Source of the DNA: Henriciella marina DSM 19595
GTDB taxonomy: Bacteria; Pseudomonadota; Alphaproteobacteria; Caulobacterales; Hyphomonadaceae
DNA: 64,000 nucleotides
Assembly: GCF_000376805.1 (NCBI RefSeq)
Contig: NZ_AQXT01000002.1
Coordinates: 1,798,001-1,862,000, forward strand
Direction: 5' to 3'
The position numbers and the translations under genes were made by a program. Below the pieces are notes generated by a model. The model made no database searches and had not been told where the DNA came from. It saw only the letters and a list, made by a program, of their open reading frames with translations. Within the stretch, counting starts at the first letter, position 1. The number at the start of each line of letters is the position of its first letter. Shown in pieces: positions 35,744 through 46,253 of the stretch.

Positions 35744-36402
35744 TGATGCGCCCGCCGGAGGAGCCAGATTATAGGCCGCCGCCGCGTAGCGCCCTGCGGA
35801 TCATTCATCAGGACGATGACGTTGTCGTGGCGGACAAGCCGTCCGGGCTCTTGTCGGTCCCGGGACGCGGCGCTGCGCGGCAGATCTGCGCCCTTTCCCA
35901 TCTGCGACAAATGTTCGGGCCTGTCCTTGATGTTCACCGGCTCGACATGGACACGTCCGGCCTTATCGTCTTCGCTCGAACCCCGGCCGCGCAGAGCCAT
36001 CTCTCACGACAGTTTGAAGACCGGTCAGTGACCAAGGTGTATCATGCGTTGGTGGACGGTCGCCCTTCCGGCCAGGCCGGCGAAATCGAGCTTCCAATCG
36101 GTCGGCGCTGGGACGATCGGCCAAAGCGCTGCATCGACAGACTGGGCGGCAAGCCAGCTCTTACCAGATGGCAGATCCTCGAAACATACGAGACCTTCAC
36201 GCGACTAGAACTGCGCCCGGTGACAGGGCGCACGCATCAGCTGCGCCTTCACCTCTCTGCCATCGGTCACCCCGTCCTGGGCGACAGGCTTTATGGCGAC
36301 ACCACGCGTGCAGCCCGGCTATGCCTTCACGCCAGCTGGCTGGAATTGACCCACCCATCAACGGGCGCGCGCCTTCATTTCGACGCCCCGGCAGGCTTCT
36401 GA
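35743..36402 (+). CDS. RluA-family pseudouridine synthase (no S4 domain)
   Basis: 219 residues from ATG 35743 or 35746, overlapping the phoR stop by one base. The catalytic motif HRLDMDTSGLIVFARTP (Asp in HRLD) and the late RPVTGRTHQLRLHLSAIGHPVLGDRLYG are diagnostic. Short length and lack of an S4 domain resemble RluA and TruC rather than RluC/RluD. The target RNA is unknown. Its place inside the pho cluster, translationally coupled to phoR, is unusual. Confidence 0.93.
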   Translation: MMRPPEEPDYRPPPRSALRIIHQDDDVVVADKPSGLLSVPGRGAARQICALSHLRQMFGPVLDVHRLDMDTSGLIVFARTPAAQSHLSRQFEDRSVTKVYHALVDGRPSGQAGEIELPIGRRWDDRPKRCIDRLGGKPALTRWQILETYETFTRLELRPVTGRTHQLRLHLSAIGHPVLGDRLYGDTTRAARLCLHASWLELTHPSTGARLHFDAPAGF

Positions 36403-36442
36403 CTGCAGCTGAATCTGCGGGTTACCGTCTTGTGATCAGTAT

Positions 36443-36460
36443 GTGTCACATATGTGTCAA
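36443..36460 (+). promoter_or_regulatory. Pho box upstream of pstC
   Basis: TGTCA occurs at 36444-36448 and again exactly 11 bases later at 36455-36459, the spacing of PhoB direct-repeat half sites. A degenerate third copy begins near 36433. It lies about 50 bases before pstC. Confidence 0.75.
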
Positions 36461-36508
36461 CCAGCCGCGCTAAGAGGCGCATAAAGCTTGTTATGGGTGC
36501 GTGGCGGA

Positions 36509-37915
36509 ATGCTGGAGACCTTCGGACATCTGCCGGTGGCTTGGCTGCTTTTTGCAGTTCTCGCCGCGGCCGGCTTCATGGCGTTTTTTGTTGGTCGGAC
36601 CCAGGCGGTCGCGCTCGCCAATGGGCGGACCGTACAGCTGAATTCGCAGCCAAATTATCACGGCTATTTCGTTGCCATGGCTACGATTGCGCCTGCGGCT
36701 ATCATCCTGATTCTCTATGTCCTGTTCGGCGAATCGCTGGTGCGGGCTCAACTGGCAAGTGAACTGCCAGAGCGCATCCGCTCACTCGGTGAGCTTGAGC
36801 TTGGCCAGTATATTGACCGCATCTCCGAGCACGCCAGGCGCATCGACGCCGCCGCCACGGGAAACGCGCTGTTTGACGCCGCTTCGAAGCGCTTCACCGA
36901 CCTTGTCGGCCTCTCGCGGATATTCGCCATCCTGCTGGCCCTTGCCGCCGCTGCCGGAGGGTTCTTCTTCGCGCGCAGCCGGCTCGGAACAGAGTTCCGC
37001 GCGCGGGCCCGGGTCGAGGATGGCATCAAGTTTATGCTGTTCCTCTGTGCGGCGATCGCGATCCTGACAACGGTCGGCATCGTCGCCAGCCTGCTGTTCG
37101 AAGCGCTGCGTTTCTTTTCGCGCGTCAGCGTCTTCAGCTTCCTGTTCGGGACCGAGTGGAACGCCCAGACGGGCGCTGATTTCGGCGCGATACCTCTCTT
37201 TTTTGGCACGTTCCTTATCGCCTTCCTCGCCATGCTGGTGGCGGCCCCGATCGGGCTTTATTCGGCGATCTATCTCTCTGAATATGCAAGCCCGCGTGTC
37301 CGCGGCGTGGTCAAGCCAATCCTGGAATTGCTCGCCGGTATTCCGACAGTCGTCTATGGCTTCTTCGCCCTGCAATTTGTCGCGCCGCTCGTTCGGAGCG
37401 GCGCAACCTGGATCAACGGGCTCCCCTTTGTCCCGGATGGCTTGCTTGCCGCGCAGCCGACAAGCGCGCTCGCCGCAGGTCTCGTCATGGGCATCATGAT
37501 CATCCCGTTCGTTTCCTCATTGTCAGATGATGTCATCAATTCTGTTCCGCAGACGCTGCGCGATGGGGCGTATGCGATGGGGGCGACAAAGTCCGAAACG
37601 GTCAAGCAGGTGGTGATGCCGGCAGCCCTGCCCGGTGTGATCGCCGCGCTCCTTCTGGCTGTTTCCCGCGCCATTGGCGAGACCATGATCGTTGTCATGG
37701 CGGCCGGTCAGCGCGCACAGATCACGGGCGACCCGACAGCTGACCTCACGACCATCACGGTTCAGATCGTGGCCCTGCTGACCGGTGACACAGAGTTTGA
37801 CAGTGCCAAGACGCTTTCAGCCTTCGCCCTCGGTTTCGTTCTCTTCATCGTCACGCTGATCTTTAACCTCATCGCGCTTCGCGTGGTCCAGAAGTACAGG
37901 GAAAAGTATGAGTAG
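36509..37915 (+). CDS. pstC: Phosphate ABC transporter permease PstC
   Basis: 468 residues from ATG 36509; TTG 36488 and GTG 36497 are alternatives. It is longer than the E. coli type (about 320) because of an N-terminal section of about 190 residues with several membrane segments (10-30, 55-75, about 140-160) and a periplasmic helix. The core begins near 195 (TVGIVASLLFEALRFF), and EAA loop wording MGATKSETVKQVVMPAALPG contacts PstB. It forms the phosphate channel with PstA. Confidence 0.95.
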   Translation: MLETFGHLPVAWLLFAVLAAAGFMAFFVGRTQAVALANGRTVQLNSQPNYHGYFVAMATIAPAAIILILYVLFGESLVRAQLASELPERIRSLGELELGQYIDRISEHARRIDAAATGNALFDAASKRFTDLVGLSRIFAILLALAAAAGGFFFARSRLGTEFRARARVEDGIKFMLFLCAAIAILTTVGIVASLLFEALRFFSRVSVFSFLFGTEWNAQTGADFGAIPLFFGTFLIAFLAMLVAAPIGLYSAIYLSEYASPRVRGVVKPILELLAGIPTVVYGFFALQFVAPLVRSGATWINGLPFVPDGLLAAQPTSALAAGLVMGIMIIPFVSSLSDDVINSVPQTLRDGAYAMGATKSETVKQVVMPAALPGVIAALLLAVSRAIGETMIVVMAAGQRAQITGDPTADLTTITVQIVALLTGDTEFDSAKTLSAFALGFVLFIVTLIFNLIALRVVQKYREKYE

Positions 37916-39509
37916 CCCGACTTCAGATACGCCAGTCACGGGCACCTTTGTCACCGAAGAGGCACTCAAGCGGCTGAAAAAGCGCCACGCGGCCGAGACG
38001 CGGTTCAAGCTGTATGGTCAGCTCGCGATCGGGACGGCCATCGTTGCGCTGATCGCCCTGCTTGTCTCGATCTTTGGACAGGCAAGCACCGCCTTTTCCC
38101 GTTACGTCCTGACCTATGATCTCAATATTAAAGCCAGCTATATCGACCCAGAGGGCGCGCGCGATCCCCAATTGATCGAACGCAATGTCAGCGGCTTCAA
38201 CCTGATGCTGCAGGATCAGCTGTCTGATGAGTTCCTGTCGGACAATCCAGGCCGCACCATCCAGCGCGAGCTCTATGGACTCTTTACCAGGCTCGCCGTC
38301 CTGCCGATCGCGCAGCAAACGTCCGAGGCCCTGGAAACGATCGGCACCGAGCAGGTTTTCAATGTCGCGCTCGCCGATGATATCGATCTTTTTCTGAAGG
38401 GCGGCGTCAGCGCGCGCAAATCAGTGGACCTCGGCGAAGCAGATAGTCTGTCAGGCGCGGCCGGGTCCGGCGTGACCCTCACACTCGGCTCAGCGGCTGC
38501 GGCCGAAAAGCTCCGCTCAACGATGCGTGAGCTCAGCCGGGAGGATGTCGATGAGGCGACAGCTGACGCCCTCATCAAGGTCGGCGAAACCTGGTACCGG
38601 ATGGAAAGCGCCAATGGCGAGACAGTCTCGCTGACCTATCTTGCCGGTTCGCAGACCCTGCCCGCGTCTGGCGCGGATATCGACGCGCTTGTCCTCGCGC
38701 AGAGTCAGGAAAACCGTACCGTCACCGACCGGCAGATCGCCTGGACCATGATCCTGAAAGACCAAGGCCGGATCAAGTCGGTCCTGAACACGTCGCTCTT
38801 CACCAATTCCGACAGTACCTACCCGGAACTCGCAGGCACAGCGGCTGCCATTTTCGGCTCGCTTCTGACGATGGCTGTCACCGCCATGCTCTCCATTCCA
38901 GTTGGCATATTCGCGGCTGTCTATCTGGAAGAGTTTGCGCCGAAGAACCGCCTTACCGCCCTTATTGAAGTGAACATCAATAATCTTGCTGCGGTGCCCT
39001 CGATCGTCTTCGGCCTGCTTGGCGCGGCGGTTTTCATCAATTTTCTGGGCCTGCCCCGATCCGTGCCCCTGGTCGGGGGCCTCGTGCTTGGCCTGCTTGT
39101 GCTGCCCACCGTTATTATCGCGTCGCGCGCCGCGCTGACAGCCGTGCCGCCATCGATCAGGACCGCTGCACTGGGCGTCGGCGCATCAAAGACACAGTCG
39201 GTCTTCCACCATGTTCTGCCACTGGCCGCGCCTGGTATCCTGACCGGCGCCATCATCGGTATGGCCCGCGCGCTTGGTGAGACAGCACCGCTTCTGCTGA
39301 TTGGCATGGTGGCCTTCGTTGCAGAAGTACCTGATGGGCCAATGGATGAGTCGACGGTCCTGCCCGTTCTGATTTACAAGTGGTCGACAGGCGCCGAACG
39401 CGCATGGGAGCCACAGACGGCAGCCGCTATTATCGTGCTGCTCGTCTTCCTGGTTCTCATGAACCTGTTCGCAATCATCTTGCGACGCCGCTTTGAGAGG
39501 AGATGGTAG
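37908..39509 (+). CDS. pstA: Phosphate ABC transporter permease PstA, long form (DUF3333)
   Basis: 533 residues, against about 300 in E. coli. The first membrane segment is near 40-65, then a periplasmic insertion of roughly 210 residues (DUF3333-type, common in alphaproteobacteria). The permease core starts near 300 ([32 protein letters not shown]), and the EAA loop is [22 protein letters not shown]. The start overlaps the end of pstC by 8 bases, indicating translational coupling. Confidence 0.95.
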   Translation: MSSPTSDTPVTGTFVTEEALKRLKKRHAAETRFKLYGQLAIGTAIVALIALLVSIFGQASTAFSRYVLTYDLNIKASYIDPEGARDPQLIERNVSGFNLMLQDQLSDEFLSDNPGRTIQRELYGLFTRLAVLPIAQQTSEALETIGTEQVFNVALADDIDLFLKGGVSARKSVDLGEADSLSGAAGSGVTLTLGSAAAAEKLRSTMRELSREDVDEATADALIKVGETWYRMESANGETVSLTYLAGSQTLPASGADIDALVLAQSQENRTVTDRQIAWTMILKDQGRIKSVLNTSLFTNSDSTYPELAGTAAAIFGSLLTMAVTAMLSIPVGIFAAVYLEEFAPKNRLTALIEVNINNLAAVPSIVFGLLGAAVFINFLGLPRSVPLVGGLVLGLLVLPTVIIASRAALTAVPPSIRTAALGVGASKTQSVFHHVLPLAAPGILTGAIIGMARALGETAPLLLIGMVAFVAEVPDGPMDESTVLPVLIYKWSTGAERAWEPQTAAAIIVLLVFLVLMNLFAIILRRRFERRW

Positions 39510-39511
39510 AA

Positions 39512-40333
39512 ATGGACGGAAATATGGAACACTTCACCCAGACCAGATCGTCCGCCGCCGAAAAAGGCGCTGCCCACCCGATCAAGGTCGATTGCCAGAA
39601 TATCGACGTTTATTACGGCGACAAACAGGCCATCGAGGACATCTCGCTGGAAATCGAGGACCGGTCGGTTACCTCATTCATCGGCCCGTCAGGCTGTGGC
39701 AAGTCCACATTCCTGCGCTGTATCAACCGGATGAATGACACGATCGAGACGGCCAAGGTGACCGGCAAGATCTACATGGACGGGGCCAATATCAACGATC
39801 CTTCGATCGACCCGGTCCTGCTGCGGTCACGCGTCGGCATGGTGTTCCAGAAGCCGAACCCGTTCCCGAAGTCGATCTATGACAATATCGCCTATGGCCC
39901 TCGCATTCACGGCCTCGCCTCCGGCAAGGCTGAGCTTGATGAGATCGTCGAGAAGTCACTGCGCAAGGCCGGCCTCTGGGAAGAAGTCAAAGACCGGCTT
40001 CCGGCGCCTGGCACAGGTCTCTCCGGCGGCCAGCAGCAACGCCTCTGTATTGCACGCGCCATTGCGGTGAACCCGGAAGTCATCCTTATGGACGAGCCAT
40101 GCTCTGCGCTCGATCCGATCGCAACGGCCAAGATCGAAGAGCTTATCGACGAGCTTCGTGAACGCTATTGTATCGTGATCGTGACGCACTCGATGCAACA
40201 GGCCGCCCGCGTTTCACAGAAGACGGCGTTCTTTCACCTCGGCAAGCTGATAGAGTATGGTGACACCGAGAGAATATTTACCAATCCCGAGCACGGCCGC
40301 ACCCAAGACTACATCACTGGCCGCATCGGTTAA
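39512..40333 (+). CDS. pstB: Phosphate ABC transporter ATPase PstB
   Basis: 273 residues from ATG 39512, 9 bases after GAGGAG; ATG 39503 directly abuts that sequence and ATG 39524 is also possible. Walker A is GPSGCGKST, signature LSGGQQQR, Walker B VILMDEP, and the switch His is in [26 protein letters not shown] is the standard PstB Q-loop region. It starts at the pstA stop and powers phosphate import. Confidence 0.97.
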   Translation: MDGNMEHFTQTRSSAAEKGAAHPIKVDCQNIDVYYGDKQAIEDISLEIEDRSVTSFIGPSGCGKSTFLRCINRMNDTIETAKVTGKIYMDGANINDPSIDPVLLRSRVGMVFQKPNPFPKSIYDNIAYGPRIHGLASGKAELDEIVEKSLRKAGLWEEVKDRLPAPGTGLSGGQQQRLCIARAIAVNPEVILMDEPCSALDPIATAKIEELIDELRERYCIVIVTHSMQQAARVSQKTAFFHLGKLIEYGDTERIFTNPEHGRTQDYITGRIG

Positions 40334-40354
40334 GCGGCAAAGAGATAGAAGCAG

Positions 40355-41056
40355 ATGCCCGACCATATTGTTACAGCCTTCACAGATGAACTAGAGCACC
40401 TCTCCGCCAACCTCCTTCGAATGGGCGGGCTGGCAGAGAGCATGATCATGGATGCGAGCCGCGCCGTCGCAACGTTCGATCTTGAACTTGCCCGCGACGT
40501 CATCAAGCGCGACCGCTCAATCGATGAGCTTGAGGTCGAAGCCGAGAAGGCCATCATCCGGATCATCGCCCTTCGCCATCCGATGGCGACCGACCTTCGC
40601 GCCGTTCTGGGTGCCATGAAGCTTGCCGGCGACATCGAACGGATCGGCGATCTTTGCAAGAATATCGCGAAACGCTGTCTTGAGCTGACCGGCGACGAAA
40701 ACCGCGCTGCCGTGAAGGGCATCGAACGCATGTCGCGTGCCGTCTCACATCAGCTTCAGATGGCGCTCGACTGCTATCTGCGTCAGGACATCGAAGCCGC
40801 GAAGATGGTGCTCGATATGGATGACGATATCGACGACCATTACACCTCGCTCTTCCGCGAAACGCTGACCTATATGATGGAAGACCCACGCCAGATCGGG
40901 TCCAACACGCACCTCATTTTCATGGCGAAGAACCTTGAACGTATCGGAGATCACGCCACCAATATCGCCAAGGCTGTCTATTATATGGTGACCGGTGAAG
41001 CGACGACCGGGGCCAAGCTTGAATCCCGGCTGGCAGAAGATGGAGACCAGCGTTGA
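40355..41056 (+). CDS. phoU: Phosphate signalling protein PhoU
   Basis: 233 residues, two three-helix bundles each with the metal-binding E/D-x-x-x-D pattern (AGDIERIGDLCKNIAKR and AKNLERIGDHATNIAKAVYYM). PhoU represses PhoR signalling when PstSCAB imports phosphate. It lies 21 bases after pstB and its stop overlaps the TTG start of phoB. Confidence 0.97.
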   Translation: MPDHIVTAFTDELEHLSANLLRMGGLAESMIMDASRAVATFDLELARDVIKRDRSIDELEVEAEKAIIRIIALRHPMATDLRAVLGAMKLAGDIERIGDLCKNIAKRCLELTGDENRAAVKGIERMSRAVSHQLQMALDCYLRQDIEAAKMVLDMDDDIDDHYTSLFRETLTYMMEDPRQIGSNTHLIFMAKNLERIGDHATNIAKAVYYMVTGEATTGAKLESRLAEDGDQR

Positions 41057-41739
41057 AGCCTTTCGTCCTGATTGCTGAAGATGAGAAAGCAGTCGCTGAA
41101 CTGCTCCGCTACAATCTGGAACGCGAAGGATACGACACCGCCGTTGCGCCCGATGGCGACGAAGCGATGCTATTGCTGGAAGAGCGCCTGCCAGATCTGG
41201 TGCTTCTGGACTGGATGCTGCCAAAAGTGCCCGGCATCGAAGTCTGTCGCCGCATCCGCTCGAAATCGGAAACGGCCAACCTCCCGGTTATCATGCTGAC
41301 GGCCAGGTCAGAGGAAACCGACCGAATTCGCGGGCTCGACACGGGCGCCGATGATTATGTCACCAAGCCGTTCTCCACGACCGAGCTGATGGCCCGTGTC
41401 CGCGCTGTCCTGAGGCGTATCCGTCCGGCTCTTGTCGACGACAAGGTGACAGTTGGTGACATCGCCATCGACCGGACGACCCACACGGTCAGCCGCAATG
41501 GCGAGGAAATTCATCTCGGCCCGACCGAATTTCGCCTGCTCGACTATTTTGTCCAGCATCCAGGCCGCGTCTTCTCACGTGAGCAGCTGCTGGACGGGGT
41601 CTGGGGCTCTGACGTCTATGTCGAGGTTCGCACGGTCGATGTGCATGTCGGTCGGCTTCGCAAGGCCCTGATGAGCAATGGCGGAGACGACCCAATTCGC
41701 ACCGTTCGCGCTGCTGGTTATTCGCTCCGCTCGAACTAG
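41053..41739 (+). CDS. phoB: Phosphate response regulator PhoB
   Basis: 228 residues from TTG 41053, overlapping the phoU stop by 4 bases, with GGAGA 6 bases upstream. The receiver domain has the acidic pocket EDE at 9-11, phosphoacceptor Asp53 (LLDWMLPK) and Lys in VTKPFS. The winged-helix domain ends VRTVDVHVGRLRKAL and IRTVRAAGYSL. It activates Pho-box promoters such as the one before pstC. Confidence 0.97.
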   Translation: MKPFVLIAEDEKAVAELLRYNLEREGYDTAVAPDGDEAMLLLEERLPDLVLLDWMLPKVPGIEVCRRIRSKSETANLPVIMLTARSEETDRIRGLDTGADDYVTKPFSTTELMARVRAVLRRIRPALVDDKVTVGDIAIDRTTHTVSRNGEEIHLGPTEFRLLDYFVQHPGRVFSREQLLDGVWGSDVYVEVRTVDVHVGRLRKALMSNGGDDPIRTVRAAGYSLRSN

Positions 41740-41866
41740 GCTTCTGTCTGAGCGGCCAGGCCGGGAAAAATATTGTCGTCACCGGTTCCGGGGCCAATGC
41801 GAATTGGCAAGATATGCCGCTGGCCGAGGACTAATGTGCGACAAACTCAATCCGGGAGACTAACCC

Positions 41867-42988
41867 ATGCGCATTGGTGTGCCGACTGAAATCAAGAAGC
41901 AGGAATCGCGGGTCGGTCTGACGCCAGAAAGCGTCGGCGATCTGGTCAACTCTGGCCATGAGGTCTTTGTTCAGCAAGGCGCAGGCCTCGGCTCGGGGTT
42001 CGCCGATAGCGACTATACCGATGTTGGGGCGAAAATCGTTGCTGACGCGGACGCTGTGTTCAAGTCTGCCGAACTGATCGTGAAGGTGAAGGAACCCCAG
42101 CCGAAAGAAACCGCGCGCCTTACGCCAGAACATACGCTCTTCACCTATCTGCACCTCGCCCCCGATCCTGTTCAGGCCAAGGGTCTGATCGAGTCCGGGT
42201 GTACGGCGATTGCCTATGAAACCGTGACCGAGCCAGCAGGCGGCCTGCCACTACTGCGCCCGATGAGCCAGGTTGCCGGGCGTATGTCGATGCAGGTGGC
42301 CGCCTGGGCCCTGATGCGGACCAAGCGCGGCCGCGGCCTGCTGCTCGGCGGTGTACCGGGCACACAGCCTGCCAAGGTCATCATCGTGGGTGGCGGTGTT
42401 TCCGGCACGAACGCCGCAGAGATTGCAGTCGGCATGCGCGCGGATGTGACGGTGTTCGACCGCAACAATAACCGCCTCGCCGAACTGGACGCCCAGTTCA
42501 ATGGCCTTGTGAAGACGATGTTCTCCACCAAGGCGGCGCTGGATGCGGCCGTGAAGGAAGCTGACCTCGTCATCGGCGCCGTCCTGATACCGGGCGCATC
42601 AGCCCCAAAGCTCATTTCCCGCGAACAGTTGAAGACGATGAAGCCGGGCGCTGTGCTCGTCGATATTGCCATCGATCAGGGCGGTTGTTTCGAGACATCA
42701 AAGCCAACCACGCATGAAGACCCGATCTATGACGTCGACGGCATCCTGCATTACTGCGTGGCGAACATGCCGGGCGCAGTTCCGCGCACATCGACCTATG
42801 CGCTGAATAACGCCACCTTGCCTTTCGTCCTGCAGATTGCCAACAAGGGCACGCACGCGGCGCTGAACTCAAACCCGCATCTGGCAAACGGTCTCACCGT
42901 CGCTGAAGGCCACATTACGCATGAGCCTGTCGCAGCAGATCTCGGCATGACCTACAAGCTGCCAGACTGGTTCAAGCCGCAAGGCTAA
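41867..42988 (+). CDS. ald: Alanine dehydrogenase
   Basis: 373 residues, normal length. RIGVPTEIKKQESRVGLTPESV and the catalytic YLHLAPDP region start it. The NAD-binding motif is VIIVGGGVSGTNAAEIAVGM near 170-185, and the C-terminal DIAIDQGGCFETSKPTTHEDP is diagnostic. It interconverts pyruvate and alanine with NADH. GGGAG sits upstream of the ATG. It follows phoB by 127 bases; that spacer shows nothing recognisable. Confidence 0.97.
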   Translation: MRIGVPTEIKKQESRVGLTPESVGDLVNSGHEVFVQQGAGLGSGFADSDYTDVGAKIVADADAVFKSAELIVKVKEPQPKETARLTPEHTLFTYLHLAPDPVQAKGLIESGCTAIAYETVTEPAGGLPLLRPMSQVAGRMSMQVAAWALMRTKRGRGLLLGGVPGTQPAKVIIVGGGVSGTNAAEIAVGMRADVTVFDRNNNRLAELDAQFNGLVKTMFSTKAALDAAVKEADLVIGAVLIPGASAPKLISREQLKTMKPGAVLVDIAIDQGGCFETSKPTTHEDPIYDVDGILHYCVANMPGAVPRTSTYALNNATLPFVLQIANKGTHAALNSNPHLANGLTVAEGHITHEPVAADLGMTYKLPDWFKPQG

Positions 42989-42992
42989 ACGC

Positions 42993-44000
42993 CTACATCG
43001 CGCGAAGCGCCGTTAGCAGCTCATTGAGATCGGGCGGCAGCGGCGCTTCGGCGAACACGTCTTCACCTGTGACGGGGTGCAAAAATCCGAGACTTGCGGC
43101 GTGAAGCGCCTGTCGGTTGAAACTGCGCGCCAGCGTCGTCGCTTTCAAGAAAGCATCGCCAGACCCATAGGCCTTGATGCCCCGATTGCGTCCATAGGTC
43201 GGATCGCCGATCAACGGCGCGCCGATATGCGCGAGGTGGACACGGATCTGATGCGTGCGGCCTGTCTCAAGCCTGCATTCGATCAGCGCAGCGGCCGGCA
43301 GGCCTGCGCCTTTGTCCAGCTCACCAAACCTTTCTTTCGCCTTGTAGTGGGTAACGGCATGGCGGCCCTCTTCGCTGTCTTCATCGCGGATGACAGCCAT
43401 TTTCTTGCGATCCGCCGTTGACCGACCGATCCGGGTATCAACAGTCCCGACGAGCGGGCGCGGTGCGCCGCGCGTTACGGCAAGATAGGTTCGATCAATA
43501 TCGTGGTCCTTGAAAAGATTTGAGAGGCCAGCATGGGCGCTTTCCGTTTTTGCGACGGCCAGAACCCCCGTCGTGCCCTTGTCGATGCGGTGAACGATGC
43601 CGGGGCGTTCGACCCCGCCGATACCCGGCAGCTGACCTGCACAATGGTAAAGCAGCGCATTGACCAGCGTCCCTTGCCAGCTGCCCGGAGCCGGATGAAC
43701 GGCCATGCCGGAAGGCTTGTTCACCAGCAACAGGTGCTCATCCTCAAACAGGATATCCAGCGGGATATTTTCGGGCTCTGGCGTGGCGGGCACAGGCGCC
43801 GGCATATCCAACGTATAGGTCTCTCCCGGTATAACGCCGGCTTTCGGATCGTCTGCGAGACGGCCGTTCACGCTGACGGCGCCCTCCTTGATCAGCGTTT
43901 TCGCCCGTGAGCGCGATAGCTCCGGCAAGGCTTCTGAAAGGAAACGGTCGAGGCGTGTGCCCTGGTCTTCCGGGCTTGGTGTCGCGGTCAATGTGCTCAT
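42993..44000 (-). CDS. rluD: Ribosomal large subunit pseudouridine synthase RluD-like
   Basis: 335 residues. The N-terminal S4 domain (TRLDRFLSEALPELSRSRAKTLIKEGAVSVNG) is followed by the catalytic motif HRIDKGTTG with the essential Asp (HRID); most relatives read DKDTSG, so the second Asp is replaced by Gly here. RTHQIRVHLAHIGAPLIGDPTYG follows. RluD modifies helix 69 of 23S rRNA. It is convergent with ald, 4 bases apart. Confidence 0.92.
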   Translation of the reverse strand: MSTLTATPSPEDQGTRLDRFLSEALPELSRSRAKTLIKEGAVSVNGRLADDPKAGVIPGETYTLDMPAPVPATPEPENIPLDILFEDEHLLLVNKPSGMAVHPAPGSWQGTLVNALLYHCAGQLPGIGGVERPGIVHRIDKGTTGVLAVAKTESAHAGLSNLFKDHDIDRTYLAVTRGAPRPLVGTVDTRIGRSTADRKKMAVIRDEDSEEGRHAVTHYKAKERFGELDKGAGLPAAALIECRLETGRTHQIRVHLAHIGAPLIGDPTYGRNRGIKAYGSGDAFLKATTLARSFNRQALHAASLGFLHPVTGEDVFAEAPLPPDLNELLTALRAM

Positions 44001-44082
44001 CGGCTCAGCTTATAGACCTTGTTTCGTGGAGTCGTCATGATCGCGCGGTAATGAGGAAAAAGAGATTCGGGAGGAGTGTTTC

Positions 44083-45789
44083 GTGAGTAAGATTTCAAGA
44101 CGTCATTTTCTGAGCTTCAGCGCTGGCGCCGCCGGCCTGGCGGCCTGCGCAACGGAAGGCGGAGACAACCCTCTGGCCGATACGCGACCCGCTTATGCCG
44201 GGTCGGCGACCTTCGAGCATGGGGTCGCGTCAGGTGATCCGATGAGCGACCGCGTTATCCTCTGGACGCGTGTGACGCCAGCCAATGAAGAAAACACCGC
44301 ACCGATCCCTGTGAACCTTCTGGTGGCGCGCGATGCAGACATGACCGCCATCGTCAGCCAGGCCTTGACCGAAGCCGCCCCGGGCCGCGACTTCACGGTA
44401 AAAATCGATACCGACGGCCTAGAGCCTGACTCAGTCTACTATTACCAGTTCACGGCGCAGACGCGTGACGGCACGATCACATCGCCTGTTGGGCGCACGA
44501 AAACGGCAGCAGCCTCCGGCAAGCCGCCACTAAAGTTCGCCGTCGTCTCCTGTTCGAATTTTCCGTTCGGCTATTTCAATGTCTATGACGCCATCTCCAA
44601 GCGCGCGGACCTCGACGCCGTCATTCACCTTGGTGACTACATCTACGAGTATGGCGTAGATGGATATGGCGGTCAGATCGGCCAGCAGATCGGCCGCAAT
44701 CATGAACCGCAAATGGAAATCGTGACGCTTGGCGACTACCGCATGCGTCACGCCCAGTACAAAAACGATCCGATGCTCCAGGCCGCACACGCCGTTGCGC
44801 CATGGCTCTGCACCTGGGACGACCATGAGAGCACGAACAACTCATACCGGACCGGCGCTGAAAACCATCAAGCCGAGACAGAAGGCAATTGGAGCGACCG
44901 CAAGCAGGCTGCCGTTCAGGCCTATCTGGAATGGATGCCGGTGCGCGATCCAGAAGCCGGACGCGCCCTTGGCGGCATCTACCGCCAATTCTCATTCGGC
45001 GACACGGCAACGATTTTTTGCCTGGAATCCCGCCTCACCGGCCGCTCCGACGAAATATCATGGGGCGCAGAACTGGCGGGCGTCGCGCCAGAAGCTGTCC
45101 CGGCCAAGGCCGAGGAGGTCATGGGCCGCGTCAACGACGAAAATCGCACCATGCTGGGACGCGTGCAGGAAAGCTGGCTGACCGACGAACTCCAGTCTTC
45201 GGTGCGCGGGGGCAAGGCGTGGCAGGTCCTCGCCAACCAGGTGATCATGGCCAAGGTGCGCGCACCGAACATGATGGAAACGCTGAGCGCCGAGCAAAGG
45301 GCGGCCCAGAGCGGCTATGTCGCGCAGATGATCCCGTTCAGCCAGATGGGCCTGCCCTTCAACCTCGATGCCTGGGACGGGTTTCCAGCCGCACGTGAAC
45401 GCCTCTACAGCTCGGTTGCCGCCTCCGGGGCACGGCTCATCACGCTCACTGGCGATACGCACACCTCGTGGGCAAACACGCTCCATGACGCGTCAGGTGA
45501 TCTTCGCGGGGTCGAGTTCGGCTGTACGTCTGTCACCTCGCCAGGTCTTGGCACTTATGTGAAGGATGTGCCCGACCTTGGCGATCAGTTCACCGAAGCC
45601 AATGACGACATCGCCTGGCACAAGACCGATGGCCACGGCTACACGCTGGTCACCCTGACAGGCGACGAAGTCACGTCCGAATTCGTTGAAGTCTCAGACA
45701 TTCTGGACACGTCGTACACGACGCAGTCCATTGCGAGCTTCCGCGCCCAGCGGACCGACAGCGGCGTGACGCCACTCGAACGCGCTTAA
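44083..45789 (+). CDS. phoD: PhoD family alkaline phosphatase/phosphodiesterase, Tat-exported
   Basis: 568 residues from GTG 44083 with GGGAGGAG upstream. A twin-arginine signal ([18 protein letters not shown]) exports the folded enzyme; the Cys may make it a lipoprotein. The mature N-terminus has [21 protein letters not shown]. Metal ligands sit in [28 protein letters not shown] and [10 protein letters not shown]. It would release phosphate from phosphoesters. The gene lies near the pho cluster, but I see no convincing Pho box in front of it. Confidence 0.95.
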   Translation: MSKISRRHFLSFSAGAAGLAACATEGGDNPLADTRPAYAGSATFEHGVASGDPMSDRVILWTRVTPANEENTAPIPVNLLVARDADMTAIVSQALTEAAPGRDFTVKIDTDGLEPDSVYYYQFTAQTRDGTITSPVGRTKTAAASGKPPLKFAVVSCSNFPFGYFNVYDAISKRADLDAVIHLGDYIYEYGVDGYGGQIGQQIGRNHEPQMEIVTLGDYRMRHAQYKNDPMLQAAHAVAPWLCTWDDHESTNNSYRTGAENHQAETEGNWSDRKQAAVQAYLEWMPVRDPEAGRALGGIYRQFSFGDTATIFCLESRLTGRSDEISWGAELAGVAPEAVPAKAEEVMGRVNDENRTMLGRVQESWLTDELQSSVRGGKAWQVLANQVIMAKVRAPNMMETLSAEQRAAQSGYVAQMIPFSQMGLPFNLDAWDGFPAARERLYSSVAASGARLITLTGDTHTSWANTLHDASGDLRGVEFGCTSVTSPGLGTYVKDVPDLGDQFTEANDDIAWHKTDGHGYTLVTLTGDEVTSEFVEVSDILDTSYTTQSIASFRAQRTDSGVTPLERA

Positions 45790-46250
45790 CCGCGTCCCCG
45801 ATAGGTCGGAACACCGGTATCCGGCACATAGAGGTCTTCTGGCGGACGCCCGGTCTGCCAGAAGACATCGATAGGAATGCCCCCACGCGGGTACCAGTAG
45901 CCGCAGATACGCATCCAGGTCGGCGCCAGCAGGTCCTGCAAGCGCTTGCCAATGGCCACGGTGCAGTCCTCATGGAAGGCGCCGTGATTGCGGAATGACG
46001 TCATATAGAGCTTCAAGCTCTTGCTCTCGACCAGCCACTCACCCGGGGCATAATCGATGACGATATGCGCAAAGTCAGGTTGGCCTGTGACCGGGCAGAG
46101 CGAGGTGAATTCCGGCACCGTGAAACGGGCGAGGTAAACCGTGCCCGCGTGCGGATTTTGGACCCGCTCCAGTTCAGCCTCTTCTGGAGACGCCGGAATG
46201 GTGCTCTGTCCGCCGAGTTGATCAAGTCCGCTATAGATGTTTTCGCCCAT
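45786..46250 (-). CDS. queF: NADPH-dependent 7-cyano-7-deazaguanine reductase
   Basis: 154 residues, the short single-domain (YkvM-type) QueF. The catalytic Cys52 is in [13 protein letters not shown], Asp59 lies 7 residues on, and the substrate-binding Glu is in [14 protein letters not shown] (Glu75). It makes preQ1, a queuosine precursor. It lies 3 bases after the CaCA exchanger gene on the same strand, and its stop overlaps the phoD stop by 4 bases. Confidence 0.96.
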   Translation of the reverse strand: MGENIYSGLDQLGGQSTIPASPEEAELERVQNPHAGTVYLARFTVPEFTSLCPVTGQPDFAHIVIDYAPGEWLVESKSLKLYMTSFRNHGAFHEDCTVAIGKRLQDLLAPTWMRICGYWYPRGGIPIDVFWQTGRPPEDLYVPDTGVPTYRGRG

Positions 46251-46253
46251 CGA

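Noticed and set aside
41740-41866. Possible RNA gene between phoB and ald
   Set aside because: No tRNA-like fold, promoter or conserved RNA motif was recognised.
44001-44082. Possible Pho box before phoD
   Set aside because: Only one weak half-site (TCGTCAT) is visible; no second copy 11 bases away.
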